This document shows, one piece after another, positions 1-10,160 of a stretch of 64,000 nucleotides of DNA. The notes under the pieces are model-generated. The model was not told where the DNA came from. It ran no database searches and was given only the letters and a program-made list of their open reading frames with translations. The stretch lies in assembly GCA_947683425.1 (NCBI GenBank), contig CANTUQ010000008.1:1240001-1304000 (forward strand), read 5' to 3'. Numbering within the stretch: the first letter of the stretch is position 1; each line of letters begins with the position of its first letter. The translations under genes and the position numbers were made by a program. This stretch comes from Excoecaria cochinchinensis. Lineage: Eukaryota > Streptophyta > Magnoliopsida > Malpighiales > Euphorbiaceae.

Positions 1-1
1 T

Positions 2-375
2 AACTTGGTCACTTGGAGAAGCAAGAAACAGAATGTAGTTGCTAGATCAAGTGCAGAAACAGAATACAGAGTTATGACTCAAGGTGTCTGTGAGATTTTA
101 TGGCCGCAGAAATTGTTAACATAATTAAAGTTGGCTGAAAAAAAAAGCTATCCTTGTATTGTGATAACAAAGCTGCAATCAGTATTGCTAATAATCCTGT
201 TCAACATGACCGGACGAAACATATTGAAATCGATCGACATTTCAACAAAAAAAAGCTTATTGAAGGCATCTTAAGTTTATTCTATGTGAAGTCAGATAGA
301 CAACTAGCTGATATTTTCACAAATGACTCAATAATCAACCTTTTACACCATAGTTTGCAAGTTGGGTATGTGTAA
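2..375 (+). pseudogene. Ty1-copia RNase H, C-terminal remnant
   Basis: This is the end of a Ty1-copia polyprotein, cut by the left edge of the window. The first frame shows the copia RNase H signature WRSKKQNVVARSSAETEY at about 14-67. After a frameshift near 125-150 the next frame carries LYCDNKAAISIANNPVQHDR and HIEIDRHF, the terminal RNase H block of plant copia elements. The frameshift and the missing upstream part mean it is not functional. The family is clear. The exact lineage is not. Confidence 0.9.
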
Positions 376-390
376 TATTTTTACACCAAA

Positions 391-641
391 TTGACGGGGA
401 GTGTTGAATATTGATATTAGTTACCTGTTAATGTTGAATATATTGATATTAGTTAGCTGTTATGTTGAAATTGGTAGATTGTATTATCTGTTAGGAGCTA
501 ATTTAGGAGCTATTGTTTGTTGACATTAGTGACCTAATTCTCTTATATAAATACCTGTTATTTGTTAATGCAAAGATAAGAAATTATACTCTTCTGAATT
601 TCTTCAGTTTCTTTTCTTTTCTTTTCTTCTTTTGGACCGCA
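391..641 (+). mobile_element. Polypurine tract and 3' LTR of the Ty1-copia element
   Basis: Just after the RNase H stop comes a polypurine tract, TTGACGGGGAG (391-401). The next bases, TGTTGAATATTG from 402, are a typical copia LTR start. The LTR is short and AT-rich. It repeats a TTGATATTAGTTA motif near its start, has a TATA-like TTATATAAATA at about 542-552, and ends at a CT-rich stretch. The end at about 641 (a CA dinucleotide) is a guess, because the 5' LTR is outside the window and no target duplication can be checked. Confidence 0.65.
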
Positions 642-784
642 TATGATAATTTTTGGTCTCTGCGTAATGAGATCCATACTGTTGTGACTGTAACTTTTGA
701 ATTTGATTATTTTTTATGGGCAACTGTTAGATTTGCATTAGATTGTCCTTATGTCGTTGGAACTTGTATTATGAGAGTTCTCAG

Positions 785-1182
785 AGGGTAATTTCACCCA
801 TGATCATATAATTATGGCCAATTTAATGTTGTAAGCACAATAAAATGATTCGTATCAATAAAATTGTGCAACTATTATTTTATATCAATAGAGTCATAAA
901 GGTTGGATTTTTAGGTTTCAATCGTTGAAATTGCATTGAGTTGTGAATTTGATAGAAAAATTCCATGAATTTTGAATTGAAAGATAGAAAATTAAGCAAA
1001 GAGTTTGTCTATCAAAATCACAAACTCAATTTGCAATTTGCAATGCAATTCCGGTTATCCAAATTCCCAAAATTTGACCATTATGACTTTGTTGATTCAA
1101 AGTAATAGTTGTGCAAATCGTTTTATTGTGTTGATATTGTTAACTTGTCCATAATTATGTGATCACATATGAAATTAATCCA
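785..1182. mobile_element. Mutator-like MITE (fold-back element)
   Basis: A non-coding element of about 398 bp whose two halves are inverted copies of each other. The left end reads AGGGTAATTTCACCCATGATC. The reverse complement of the right end begins TGGATTAATTTCATATGTGA. Homology continues inward for about 150 bp, for example the ATAATTATGG block on both arms. It is flanked by an imperfect 9-bp duplication, AGTTCTCAG at 776-784 and AGTTCTCTG at 1183-1191. A target site of about 9 bp with long terminal inverted repeats points to the Mutator superfamily. It lies about 500 bp upstream of the mS34-like start codon. Confidence 0.7.
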
Positions 1183-1191
1183 AGTTCTCTG

Positions 1192-1708
1192 TTACTTTGA
1201 AATGGTTCACTTATGTTCCCCTTTTACTTTGGTTAATTTCTTTTTCTCCTTAATCTGTATATGGTTAACAATCTCTGCGTCTCCAAGTCAACAAGCCTAT
1301 CTTATCAAACCAAGAAGACATTAATGCAATTATTATACATCTTAATTCAGTGAATTACTTTAATTTATACTAAAATAGAAGCAACCCGCATAGTACTTAT
1401 AGTACATCTTCAGTTTTCCACTTCACTTTCACATTTCCAGGTTTATGGTTCACTAGTCATTTGCACCTATCTATTGTATACTGCTTATGTACTAATCTAG
1501 GTTCATTTGAGCATTATTTGATAAAGAAATCTCAAAACCATCATCTGAAATTGATGGAAGAAAGTCATTGCTACTGAATTTTACTCATCTTCTTTTTTGC
1601 CCCCTCCTGTTTGTGTTTCAGATTATGCATTTTCTTGGTTTTTTCTTCTAAGTATTTCAATCAAAGTGATACCTCTGCTCTTTGGGTTTTTCAGTACGGC
1701 ATAAGATA
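1192..1708 (+). promoter_or_regulatory. Upstream region and probable 5' UTR intron of the mS34-like gene
   Basis: This AT-rich stretch has no coding signal. A strong splice acceptor, TTTGGGTTTTTCAG, ends at 1694, 14 bases before the chosen start codon, so the 5' UTR is probably interrupted by an intron. Possible donors are the GT at about 1441 (TTTCCAG/GTTTAT) and the GT at about 1500 (ATCTAG/GTTCAT). Neither is a strong donor. No convincing TATA box was found. Confidence 0.4.
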
Positions 1709-2095
1709 ATGACAAGCAAAGTTGTGAAAACTGTGGCAAAGGCAGTTTCCGAGTACCAGTACCCGTGGAGAGAGAAGTTGGCAAAACATAAAGATGAGCT
1801 ATCCAAGGGTGTGTGGGGTTACTGGAATCTAGGGGCATGGACACCACTTCACATCAGTGGGCGCAGACGAGCTAGACTCCGCAAGGAAGTCCTCCTTGCA
1901 GGGGAAGATTGGCCATATGATCCTGAAAGGAAAGAAATGAGAACCAAGATGAAAGGGCATAAATGTGACAGGATATCTGCAGATAAACGGGAAAAAACAG
2001 CCAAATTGATGCAGAAGATGCCGGAGATGTTACTGGCCTACAAGAAACGGAGATGGGAGAAGAAAATGAAAGAAGAAGAAAAGAAAAAGGATTAG
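1709..2095 (+). CDS. Mitochondrial small-subunit ribosomal protein mS34-like
   Basis: A complete 128-residue basic protein in one coding exon. It starts MTSKVVKTVAKAVSEYQYPW and ends in a highly charged tail (KKMKEEEKKKD). Blocks such as WGYWNLGAW, RRARLRKEVLLAGEDWPYDP and GHKCDRISA match my memory of the short plant proteins annotated as 28S ribosomal S34, a subunit of the mitochondrial small ribosomal subunit. Its job would be structural, in mitochondrial translation. The ATG at 1709 is preferred over the upstream in-frame ATG at 1682, because 1682 lies before a splice acceptor ending at 1694. The N-terminus is basic and could act in import, but no clear presequence is visible. No breaks are seen. 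The family name rests on remembered similarity, not on a search. Confidence 0.72.
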   Translation: MTSKVVKTVAKAVSEYQYPWREKLAKHKDELSKGVWGYWNLGAWTPLHISGRRRARLRKEVLLAGEDWPYDPERKEMRTKMKGHKCDRISADKREKTAKLMQKMPEMLLAYKKRRWEKKMKEEEKKKD

Positions 2096-2942
2096 GTTTC
2101 TCACAGTTGCTTTATGGCGCTGTAATTTTCGTTCCTGAACTTGGTCGTCAAGGATTTTTCTTTTCTGTGGAAATCAAATGTGGGGTGATAATCATCTTCC
2201 TGGATAATGGAATTTGCTTTTATGCTTTCTCCATGCAAAGAAAATTTGGAAATGCCCCAAAATGTGTGTTCATTTACTGGCTTCTCGCAACATTTTTTAA
2301 CATTTTGTGAGATGGATAAGGATTTTTGCAGGTGTTAAAGTTACCTGCAATTTTTGGCTGATTAAATGAACCTACTGGCTTAATCACCATTTTCAGGCAC
2401 AATGATTATGATCTATTCGGAGCATTCATGCAATTGATCCCGTATAGGCATGGATGTGCTGTTGTGTGTTCAGTTCAAACCCGATGAAGGCAAAGAGTGA
2501 AATATACTCGTTTTTTTTTTTAATCTTTTTGGGTTTAATTTATTCTTTTGTGCTTTGTTGTGTTTGTTGGACTTCTAAATATTCATTTTAGAACATATTT
2601 TCTTGAATCTTAATAAATTGAATCAAATAATCACTGTATACTTTTTTTACTGTTTTTACTATTGATTTATACGTAAATTTAATGTTTGCTAAAATAAATA
2701 TTTAAGGATTAAATAGATTGCAAAAGAATCTTGGAGGATTAAAAAGATTTTTGATCATTAATTATAAGTGGGAATGTAAAATAATATAAAGTTACTTTTG
2801 CCCAGAAAAATAAAAACGAAATTTAGTAAAATGTTACTTTTGTCAAGTAATAAATTGTGCTGCTTCATCTCATTGCTTTGCAAATAAAGCTCCTTTTAAA
2901 TGTTTTAACTTTATAAATTTTTTATAAAATAATAAAATATAT
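2096..2942 (+). other. 3' UTR and intergenic DNA after the mS34-like gene
   Basis: T-rich sequence follows the stop codon. AATAAA-type signals occur near 2610, inside an AT-rich stretch, and could serve polyadenylation. A 73-residue frame here overlaps the end of the mS34-like gene in another frame and looks like chance. Nothing else was recognised. Confidence 0.4.
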
Positions 2943-3014
2943 AGGTTCCACCGAGATTTGAACTCGGGTTACTGGATTCAGAGTCCAATGTCCTGACCAC
3001 TAGACCATGGAACC
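2943..3014 (-). tRNA. tRNA-Gln (anticodon CTG)
   Basis: A 72-nt nuclear-type tRNA gene on the minus strand. The acceptor strands GGTTCCA and TGGAACC pair perfectly, with discriminator T at 2943. The anticodon loop is CTCTGAA with anticodon CTG, which reads the glutamine codon CAG. The T arm is CCGAG-TTCAAAT-CTCGG, giving the internal B box GTTCAAATC, and the D-arm region contains the A box. No intron is present and CCA is not encoded, as expected for a plant nuclear gene. A short T run on the minus strand just downstream (about 2935) can serve as the Pol III terminator. Confidence 0.95.
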
Positions 3015-3938
3015 TTTAACAATTAAAACTAGTTTAATATATACCCAACTCTTTACATTACATCCAATTGACTGCATCATAGTGGAAATGCAAAATTATT
3101 ATGTTTATTTATTTTATGAAATTATGCAATTAAGTTTTCTTAGCTGCATAGGTAAAAAAAAAAAAAAAGTTCTCAGCTTAAAACATGTCCCATCAAATCA
3201 TTTAACTTTCAGATTTATATTAATTTACTTTTATTGATTTTTTTTTTTTTAAAATGCACCCTATGTAAATGAATAATTTGCCGGGCACGTGCTTTGCATG
3301 TGATTAATTATTTTTATAAGAATATAATTTAAAAAAATAAAAAAATTATTAATTTTAATTTTGTAATAAATATATATTCCTATATAAAAATTAATTTACT
3401 TTAATTGTATAATTAAAATGTTCATATAAATATTTCCTAATCATATGACTTCTTACAATAAGAGTAAAGATCAATAAACATGTATGCTAGTTTGAAAAAG
3501 CTAAAAGATAGAAAAAAAATAAAAATAAAATAAAAGTTTGAAAAGGTAAATTTGAAAGTGTAACTAACAAATTTATATTACTTTTTAACTATATGTTAAT
3601 TAATTTTTTTTAGTTACATTTATTATTCAATCATGCGTTAATGACTTCTTTGACTTCCTAATATATAATTTTGAGTGTAAATTAATTATTATTAATTATA
3701 CAAGCACACATGACCAAGATAACAGTAAAGTAGTATAATTTAAATTGTTAAAAGTCTGATTACTTTTTAATTAGCCGAAATTTAAATTACATCCTTCTTG
3801 TCCCAAAGATGTAATAATTAAGGAAAATCAAGATAATTATAAAAAGTATATTTTGGTTCTCAATTAGACATAACAACAGTAAATGCTGATTACAATATAT
3901 CGAAAAATCTCGAGTTTGAATCCATGCTCTCCCTTCCC
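3015..3938. other. AT-rich intergenic DNA
   Basis: Very AT-rich, with runs of A and T and no frame resembling a protein. It separates the tRNA gene from the first virus-derived segment. No repeat with clear ends was recognised. Confidence 0.5.
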
Positions 3939-4097
3939 ATATATATATATATATATAACGCCACGGGATCTATAGGGTATAAAATATGCAATGCTGCAAT
4001 GCAAGAAGATAAACAGAATTTCTGATGCATAAGATCAACCTAAGCCGTAAGTGCAGAACATACTTAAAATTCAGAAATTAATCACAATTATGAAGAG

Positions 4098-4149
<52 letters not shown>

Positions 4150-4300
4150 CACACCCCAATAATGCCATGGGACCTATAGGGTATAAAATATGCAATGCTG
4201 CAATGCAAGAAGATAGATAGAATTTCTGATGCACAAGATCAGCCTAAGCCGCAAGTGTAGAACATACTTAAAATTCAGAAATTAATTACAATTATGAAAA

Positions 4301-4334
<34 letters not shown>

Positions 4335-4772
4335 TAAAATATATATTAAAACAAAATAATATTACAAAATAATATAAAGAAACTGTAAGGTAAAATGCTC
4401 AACACATGAGTTACACTTACAGGTTTTGAAAGAAGATAAAATAATTACAAGTTTTGGAGATAAAACACTCAATTCAAGATCACAAGGGTACGCTCAACAC
4501 ATGAGCTTCCTAAATGCTAAGCTAAGTGTGGGAGTTTTGAAGACTGGGAATCCTCTCCAAAATCAGTCTTTGCCTTCAACTGGGAAGAATGGGTCTTCTT
4601 AAAGGAAGTATTCCGTCAATAATGGGAGCCTTTAGACAAAATTGAAGTGACCAGATGAGTTGTAAAGAAAAGTCTTCACATGAAATAATCCTGTAGCTTC
4701 ATGATGTCTGTTTGAAAATTTTTCAAAAAGTAGTCGAGAAGAATGATGATTTATTGTTGACTTTTTGACCTT
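3939..4772 (-). repeat. Fragment D: divergent pararetrovirus terminal region with a tandem duplication and AT/CA tracts
   Basis: A block of about 140 bp (3958-4100) is repeated at 4157-4301. The copies share GGGTATAAAATATGCAATGC and the AGAATTTCTGATGCA block. They are separated by (AT)n 4101-4138 and (CA)n 4140-4154, and (AT)n 3939-3957 precedes the first. The stretch 4380-4720 matches 5160-5500 of copy A, including CTCAACACATGAG, GAAGACTGGGAATCCTCTCC and TTCCGTCAAT. This is therefore the 3' non-coding end of a related virus, more divergent than the copies to its right. No coding part of this copy was seen. Confidence 0.65.
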
Positions 4773-4788
4773 TATATATATATATATA

Positions 4789-5552
4789 CCATGGACACCG
4801 CAGGATCAAAGGCTATCAACGAAATAGAATAACAAACAAAATAATAAACCACACACCAATATCCTCGAAAGGATTTCACAACCTAAAACTAAAGTGAAAA
4901 TGCAATGCAAAAATCTGCGAAAATCAAATCAAGAAAGTACGGGCAGTAGATCAGCCAGGATAGCTAAAGCTATATCCCACACGCGACTAAAGCTTTTTCA
5001 GCCTATATACCTTCAAGATTGTTTGAAAATTAATGCAGACAATATTTCTGATGTACCAGATCAGTATAAACTGCAAGTACAAAGCATACTTATGAATGCA
5101 AAACAATTTGTTTGAATATATATATATATATATATATTAAAAGAACAATTTAAATTACAGAAACTGTAAGGTACAAAGGCTCAACACATGAGCTACACTT
5201 ACAGGTTTTGATAGAAAGCAAAATAATTACATATTTTAGAGATAAACACTCAGCTCAAGATTACAAGGGGTTTTTGCTCAACACATGAGCTACCTAGTAT
5301 CTGATGTAAGCGTGAGAGTTTGAAGACTGGGAATCCTCTCCAAATTAGTCTCTGCCTTCAAACTGGGAAGAAGTAAGCCTTAAGTAAAGAGCCTTCCGTC
5401 AATCAAGGGAGCCTGTGGAGACATGAAGTGATGGTATGAGCTGGAAAAGAAGACTTTCACATGCCCTGCTTATGTAGTTCCATTATGGCTGTTAAGAGAA
5501 AAAAGCCAAGAGCCGAACAAGATGGGCTAGGCCCATGTTTACAAATAGCTTG
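4789..5552 (-). promoter_or_regulatory. Viral 3' intergenic region of copy A, with putative pregenomic promoter
   Basis: Non-coding viral DNA between the ORF2 stop and the primer-binding site, where caulimovirids keep the promoter of the pregenomic RNA. On the minus strand a TATA box lies at 5004-5009 within GGTATATAGGC, in the same context as at 14858-14863 in copy C. The left end stops at the bases that normally abut the primer-binding site. An internal (TA)n tract (5116-5138) is longer here than in copy C. Promoter function is inferred from position and motif only. Confidence 0.55.
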
Positions 5553-6427
5553 TTATGGGCTCAAACAAGAATTTGGAAAGATCCCATAACAATCATTTTC
5601 ATTGTCATTACCCAAGTCTATGGCAAGCTCAGAGCTTGAGGATGATTCTGCCTTGAAAAGTGTTGATGAAGCTTTCGAAGAAGATGTCTTGCTTTTGAGG
5701 AGCTAGGCCATAATCTGAAAGTATTCTTTTTCAGATTTTGCAACTATAAGTTGGGTTTGTGCAAAGGACTTCTGGGCCAGAAATTGCGTTGTTGAAGAGT
5801 CTGGCCTTAGAATACCTTGACACTGAAGCCATTGTTTAATAGCTGGAGTTTTAATGGAATCGGGAATAGATAACTTTGTCCACCATTTGGTTTTAAATCT
5901 TTTGACAAGGATTATGTGGGCTTCTTGCTGTTGATAATCTAAATACCAAGCTATTACCCAAGGTAAGAAGAATTTTAAACCAAAAAGCATTAAGAGTGAA
6001 AACCTTAATTCTCTGTCAGAGGGTTTGAAATTGGTTTTAAAAAGGTTATAGCTTTCCTAAATTTGGGATTTGAGAATTTCAGGAGAAACTTCATACAACT
6101 TTCACCAATGAGCAAACTAGAAGGGAATTTTGGTTGGCTCCTGTTTGAGATTGAAATACAACAACCAAGTATGGGTGAAATTTAGGTTTTAAACAAGGAA
6201 GACATTATACCAAGCTTGCCGATAATCCCAATAGGTATAAGACCTGCAATGGTTACAGGTGGTTTTAAAGTCAACAGGAAAGTGTTTGGGTTGATAACGG
6301 TTTTGTCCCCACTCGAGAGGAGAGAGAATTTTATGGATTTTTCCCGTTGAGTAATTTATTGGGCCAATACAAGGATGATTTTTGAAGGTTACAGAACTTG
6401 ATAATTTCAATATTGCTCTGTAGTGGT
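5553..6427 (-). pseudogene. Pararetrovirus ORF2, C-terminal part (copy A)
   Basis: The C-terminal part of the viral protein encoded after the polyprotein, nearly identical to 15404-16280 of copy C. It is rich in aromatic residues, with patches such as YWDYRQAWYNVF, LPWVIAWYLDY and KTKWWTK, and it ends in a serine-rich tail. In-frame stops interrupt it, for example at 5703, where copy C still reads through. The function is unknown to me. Caulimovirid genomes of the florendovirus type carry an uncharacterised ORF2 at this place. The N-terminal part is missing because of the deletion at about 6428. Confidence 0.6.
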
Positions 6428-7945
6428 TTCTACATGTGCAATTTTGATTTGTCTTAAAGGTGGATGTTCAGATTGAGTTCTTTTCCCATCTATCATTTCC
6501 CATTCTGTAACCTTATTTCTAATGGTAACAGGGTTGACAGATTTGGTGTTTGATTTGAATGGATATAAAATTTCATTTTGAGATGCGTAAATTTCAAACC
6601 AATCAAAGAATAAAAAATGAGCTTTGTTTTACATGACAAAGTCATAAAACTCATTTTGAATTTCTTTTTTTTTTATCCAGAAAATTTTTGAAAAATTAAT
6701 TTATTTTTTCTGAATTTTTTAAAGAATAGAAATCCTGGTGTAAAGAATTTTTGTCAACTTCAAATTCATTTTCTAAAACATTTAGTTCATTGATAACATT
6801 TTCTGTTATCGCAAAAAAAGATGGTGAAGTTGGAGGTGAATTATTTTGTTGTTCTTCATCACCTACCTGTGGCCTAATATAGACCTAGTGAGGTACATTT
6901 GAAGAATAATTCACATTTTGAAAAGAAACACTTGGAATGCTTGAACAAGAAAAATCTTTGTTTTTGAAAATTCTCCATCCTATCAGGTAGATGAATAACT
7001 GAAAGTAATTTTGAAATTTTTCACAAATCTAAAGTACTCGTGGAAGAACTAGCATCTGAATATCGATGACTAAATGCTCTACGGAAGCTTATTTTTACCT
7101 TTCCGTCATTGTATTGGGTGATTTCCCTCAATTGAGTATTTGGTTTTGCCTGTTCAGGAGATTTTGGTTTTGAAACTCCTTCCAAAATCCATTTTTCAGG
7201 AAGACTAATATCTTTCCAAAAGATAGATTTTGGAATGACAGTGTAAGATCTAGACAGATCTGTTTGCAAAAAGAGGGTTTCGCCCTTTTTGAAATCAATG
7301 TTTTTTGTTGCAGTAAAAACAGAAACCATTGCTTTGTAATGCACTTTAAACATGATTACTACTGGAATTGAACCTTCCAGCATTTTGTAATTGTGGGTTT
7401 TGATTTGCAAAATCAAAGATTTTAAAATATTTTTATCTTTTAAAGATAAAGAGATATCTGGATAGCATTCAAAAGAGATTGGGCCTTGGCAAAGACTTGA
7501 CTCTACGGACGCTATCATTGAATCCTGGAAATTTATATGTCTGGCATCCCTCAAGACACAAAGAATTGAAGTGTTTAAACCATCTTTGTTTAATAGTTTA
7601 ATTCCCACCTGGACAAGACCTATATGTATGTAACTATATTTCCTGTCTTGGTGTTTTTGTAAGGTTTTTTTGAGAAAGAAGTTGGATGGTTTCAAAAAGA
7701 TTTGAGATTTGAACATCCCTTTCTTCCGTTTTAATGACATAGTCAGTTTTAAAAAGATTTTGAAACAGATCGATTTCATAAACTTGATCTTTTTTTATTT
7801 TTAGAATTTCCCAGTTGTTTAAAGATTTTTGAAAATCCTCAATAGTGATTTCTTCACTATTGGTTAGATGTTTGAAATTCGATTCTGTGGAATCTGAAGC
7901 AAGAGAACTTGAAAGAGAAGTGGATCTACAAAATAAATTATTCAT
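6428..7945 (-). pseudogene. Pararetrovirus movement protein and coat-protein N-terminus (copy A)
   Basis: The frame opens at 7945 (MNNLFCRSTSLSSSL). It carries the caulimovirid 30K-type movement protein block: YIHIGLVQVGIK, LCVLRDARHINFQDS, SSLCQGPISFECYPD, SLSLKDKNILKSL. Movement proteins of this family widen plasmodesmata for cell-to-cell spread. A frameshift near 7640-7780 splits the N-terminus from this core. A TGA at about 7021 cuts it before the coat-protein start. The following 600 bp match the coat-protein N-terminus of copy B but are full of stops. Homology ends abruptly at 6428. Confidence 0.8.
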
Positions 7946-8131
7946 AATTTTAAAAATTTAATTAATTTTTTGAAAAATCTATCTTCTTACCTAGATAACT
8001 AGGTCCTTGAACCTTACTGCCCTAAACGCCTCTCAATGGCTAAAACGGGACTTAATGCCTCACCTCTAACCTTACCCAGATAATATTTTAGTTTTTTAAA
8101 GAACAATTAAATTTACCAAATTATAAATAAT

Positions 8132-8895
8132 GAACCTTATAAAGTCAATGGGAAAGGATTTGGGCTGGTGAAAGTTTTATCCCCACTCCAGATGAGAGAG
8201 AACTTTATGGATTTTTCCTATTGAATAGTTGACTGGTCCGATTTTAGGATTGTCCACAATGGACACAGAACCCATCAATTCAAGAATTGCCCTGTAATAA
8301 GGCTAGATTTTTTTAAATCCCATAGTTTAAATAACCAGCCTTTAGGGAAAACTTTTTAGATGGCCATCTGAGGGTTTTGAAGATAAAATCCTTCCTCCAT
8401 GGTTCAAATGTATTGGAAATCTGTTTTGACAAAATAATTTGAAATGTTTTTTGTTTAGGATAAAATAATTTCAGAACTATTTTGATTTAAAACAATTTTT
8501 GAAAATTCCTCTTGTGAGGATTTTGAAGAGATAACTTCAAGATCGGAGGGTTTGATAAGTTGTCTACTACAAGATGTTTCTTGTGTAGGTTTTGAAACTT
8601 GTTTAGAGGAGGGTTTTGAGGACGAAGATCCTTCCTCTAGTTTTGAAATAGTTTGAGAAGATTTACCTGACTGCTGTTCTGATAGCATTTTTAAAAGAGA
8701 GCCAAGTTCTGGCTGTTTGGAAAGAGTCTCAATCCATTGTTGGACTTGAGATTGTTTGGAAAGGGCCTCCTCATCTTCTTCGACAATTTGTGCCCACGAT
8801 TTAATTTCTGTAGCAGAAGAAGCTGCCACAGGTTTTGATACCTTTTGGTCCTCTTTCTGGACCTCCTTCCCCTTCCCTTTTGATTTTCTAGGCAT
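8132..8895 (-). pseudogene. Pararetrovirus ORF2, N-terminal part (copy B)
   Basis: It opens at 8895 with MPRKSKGKGKEVQKEDQK, a strongly basic start. A hydrophilic region rich in Ser, Gln and Glu follows (WAQIVEEDEEALSKQSQ, SSSSKPSSKQ). The 146-residue frame stops at 8455. The start lies two bases after the stop of the RNase H frame (TAA followed by AAATG), so the two ORFs are almost contiguous. Homology to copy C ORF2 continues out of frame to about 8132. The function is unknown. The basic N-terminus could bind nucleic acid, which is only a guess. Confidence 0.6.
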
Positions 8896-8897
8896 TT

Positions 8898-10160
8898 TTA
8901 AGTTCTGTTTTGAAGGAACTCTCTGGTTAGAAAATCAGGAATCGAGTATTTATTTCCCTTAATAAATTCAATTTCAAAATCATATATACTAAGGATAGCT
9001 TGCCATCGGGCAAAAATTTGTTTTGATTCAATATTTTGAACATCTTTTTGTAAAACTTCCTTGGTAGATTTGCAATCAATCCGAAGTAAAAACTTCTGAT
9101 TTAGTAAATCGCTTTGGAATTTTGAAATGCACATGACAATTGAAAGAATTTCTTTTTTAATCGTAGAATAATTCTTTTGACAATTATTCCAATGTGCTGA
9201 AGTAAACTGGACAATGCACTCTTTCCCGCCCACTCTCTGTTTTAAAATGCCTCCATAACCTAAATCAGACGCATCAGTCTCAACTATCTTAGGTGCTAAT
9301 GGGTCAGCTAAATGCAGGCATGGAATTTCTTTGACCTGTTTCTTAATTTGTTGAACAATACTTGTATGTTCATCAGACCAAGCAACAGGGGTTTTCTTCA
9401 ACCTATCATGCAATGGTTTTGCTAATCGGTTGATGTTTGGGCAAAAATGTAGAACATAATTCAGACTTCCTAGGAATCTCTGAAGCATGGTTTTATCTAG
9501 GATTTTATCCGAAAATTTGTCAGCAAAGGCCAAAGATCTATTGGTGTAATTGTTCCTTGGGAAATGTAATGACCTAAGAAACTAATTTTTGTTTGGAAAA
9601 GAGAGATTTTTGTTTTTGAAACAACAAGTTCATTTTTCTTTGCCACATTGAAAAATGTTCTGAAATTTTTGAAATATTGTTCAATTGACTCTGAAAAGAC
9701 AAGAACATCATCTATATAAACAATGCAGAAATTTGAAAAATGATTAAAAATCTCATTCATAATTCTTTGAAATTCTGAAGAAGCATTTTTTAAACCAAAC
9801 GGCATAACCATCCACTCATACTTTCCAAATGGAACAGTAAAAGCAGTTTTGTAACGATCTTTTGGTTCAATCTGAATTTTCCAATAACCTGATTTCATAC
9901 CAAATTTTGAGAAAACAAATGTAGAATGCAGTTTTTACAAAAGATCTTTTTTGTTGGGAATCGGATACCGAATCCATTTTAATGTCTTGTTTAATGGTTT
10001 GTAATTAATTACAAGACTAGGCGTGCCTCTTTCAATCTCAGAGTTTTTATTAACATAAAAAGCTGCACAGCTCCAAGGAGATTTGGATTCTGTGATTAAA
10101 CCCTTTTGTTTTAAATCTTGAATCTCCTTTTTGCAATGTTCTTCGAGTTCATGATTCATT
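8898..10160 (-). pseudogene. Pararetrovirus reverse transcriptase and RNase H (copy B)
   Basis: Reverse transcriptase occupies about 10160-9540. Visible motifs are SPWSCAAFYVNK, INYKPLNKTLKWIRYPIP, KSGYWKIQI, FGLKNASSEFQRIM and the catalytic box YIDD. RNase H follows at 9533-8898 with ETDASDLGYGG, a KNYSTIKKEILSIV block and the closing PDFLTREF. These enzymes copy pregenomic RNA into DNA. A stop codon at 9935-9937 splits the reverse transcriptase, where copy C reads through, and a one-base indel near 9537 shifts the frame into RNase H. Confidence 0.9.

Larger units (their letters stand above)
4773..8131 (-). mobile_element. Endogenous pararetrovirus copy A (chimeric, internally deleted)
   Basis: Read on the minus strand, this copy starts at 8131 in the viral leader, without a primer-binding site. 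It continues through the movement protein and the coat-protein N-terminus. At about 6428 it jumps to the C-terminal half of ORF2, then runs through the 3' non-coding region to the last bases before the primer-binding site at 4789. Zinc knuckle, protease, reverse transcriptase and RNase H are absent. The 5' half is nearly identical to copy B. The 3' half is nearly identical to copy C. Its left end is fused to (TA)n at 4773-4788. Several in-frame stops make it non-functional. Confidence 0.85.

Noticed and set aside
1682..1708. An upstream in-frame start for the mS34-like protein
   Set aside because: It lies before a strong splice acceptor ending at 1694. The ATG at 1709 gives the N-terminus expected for the family.
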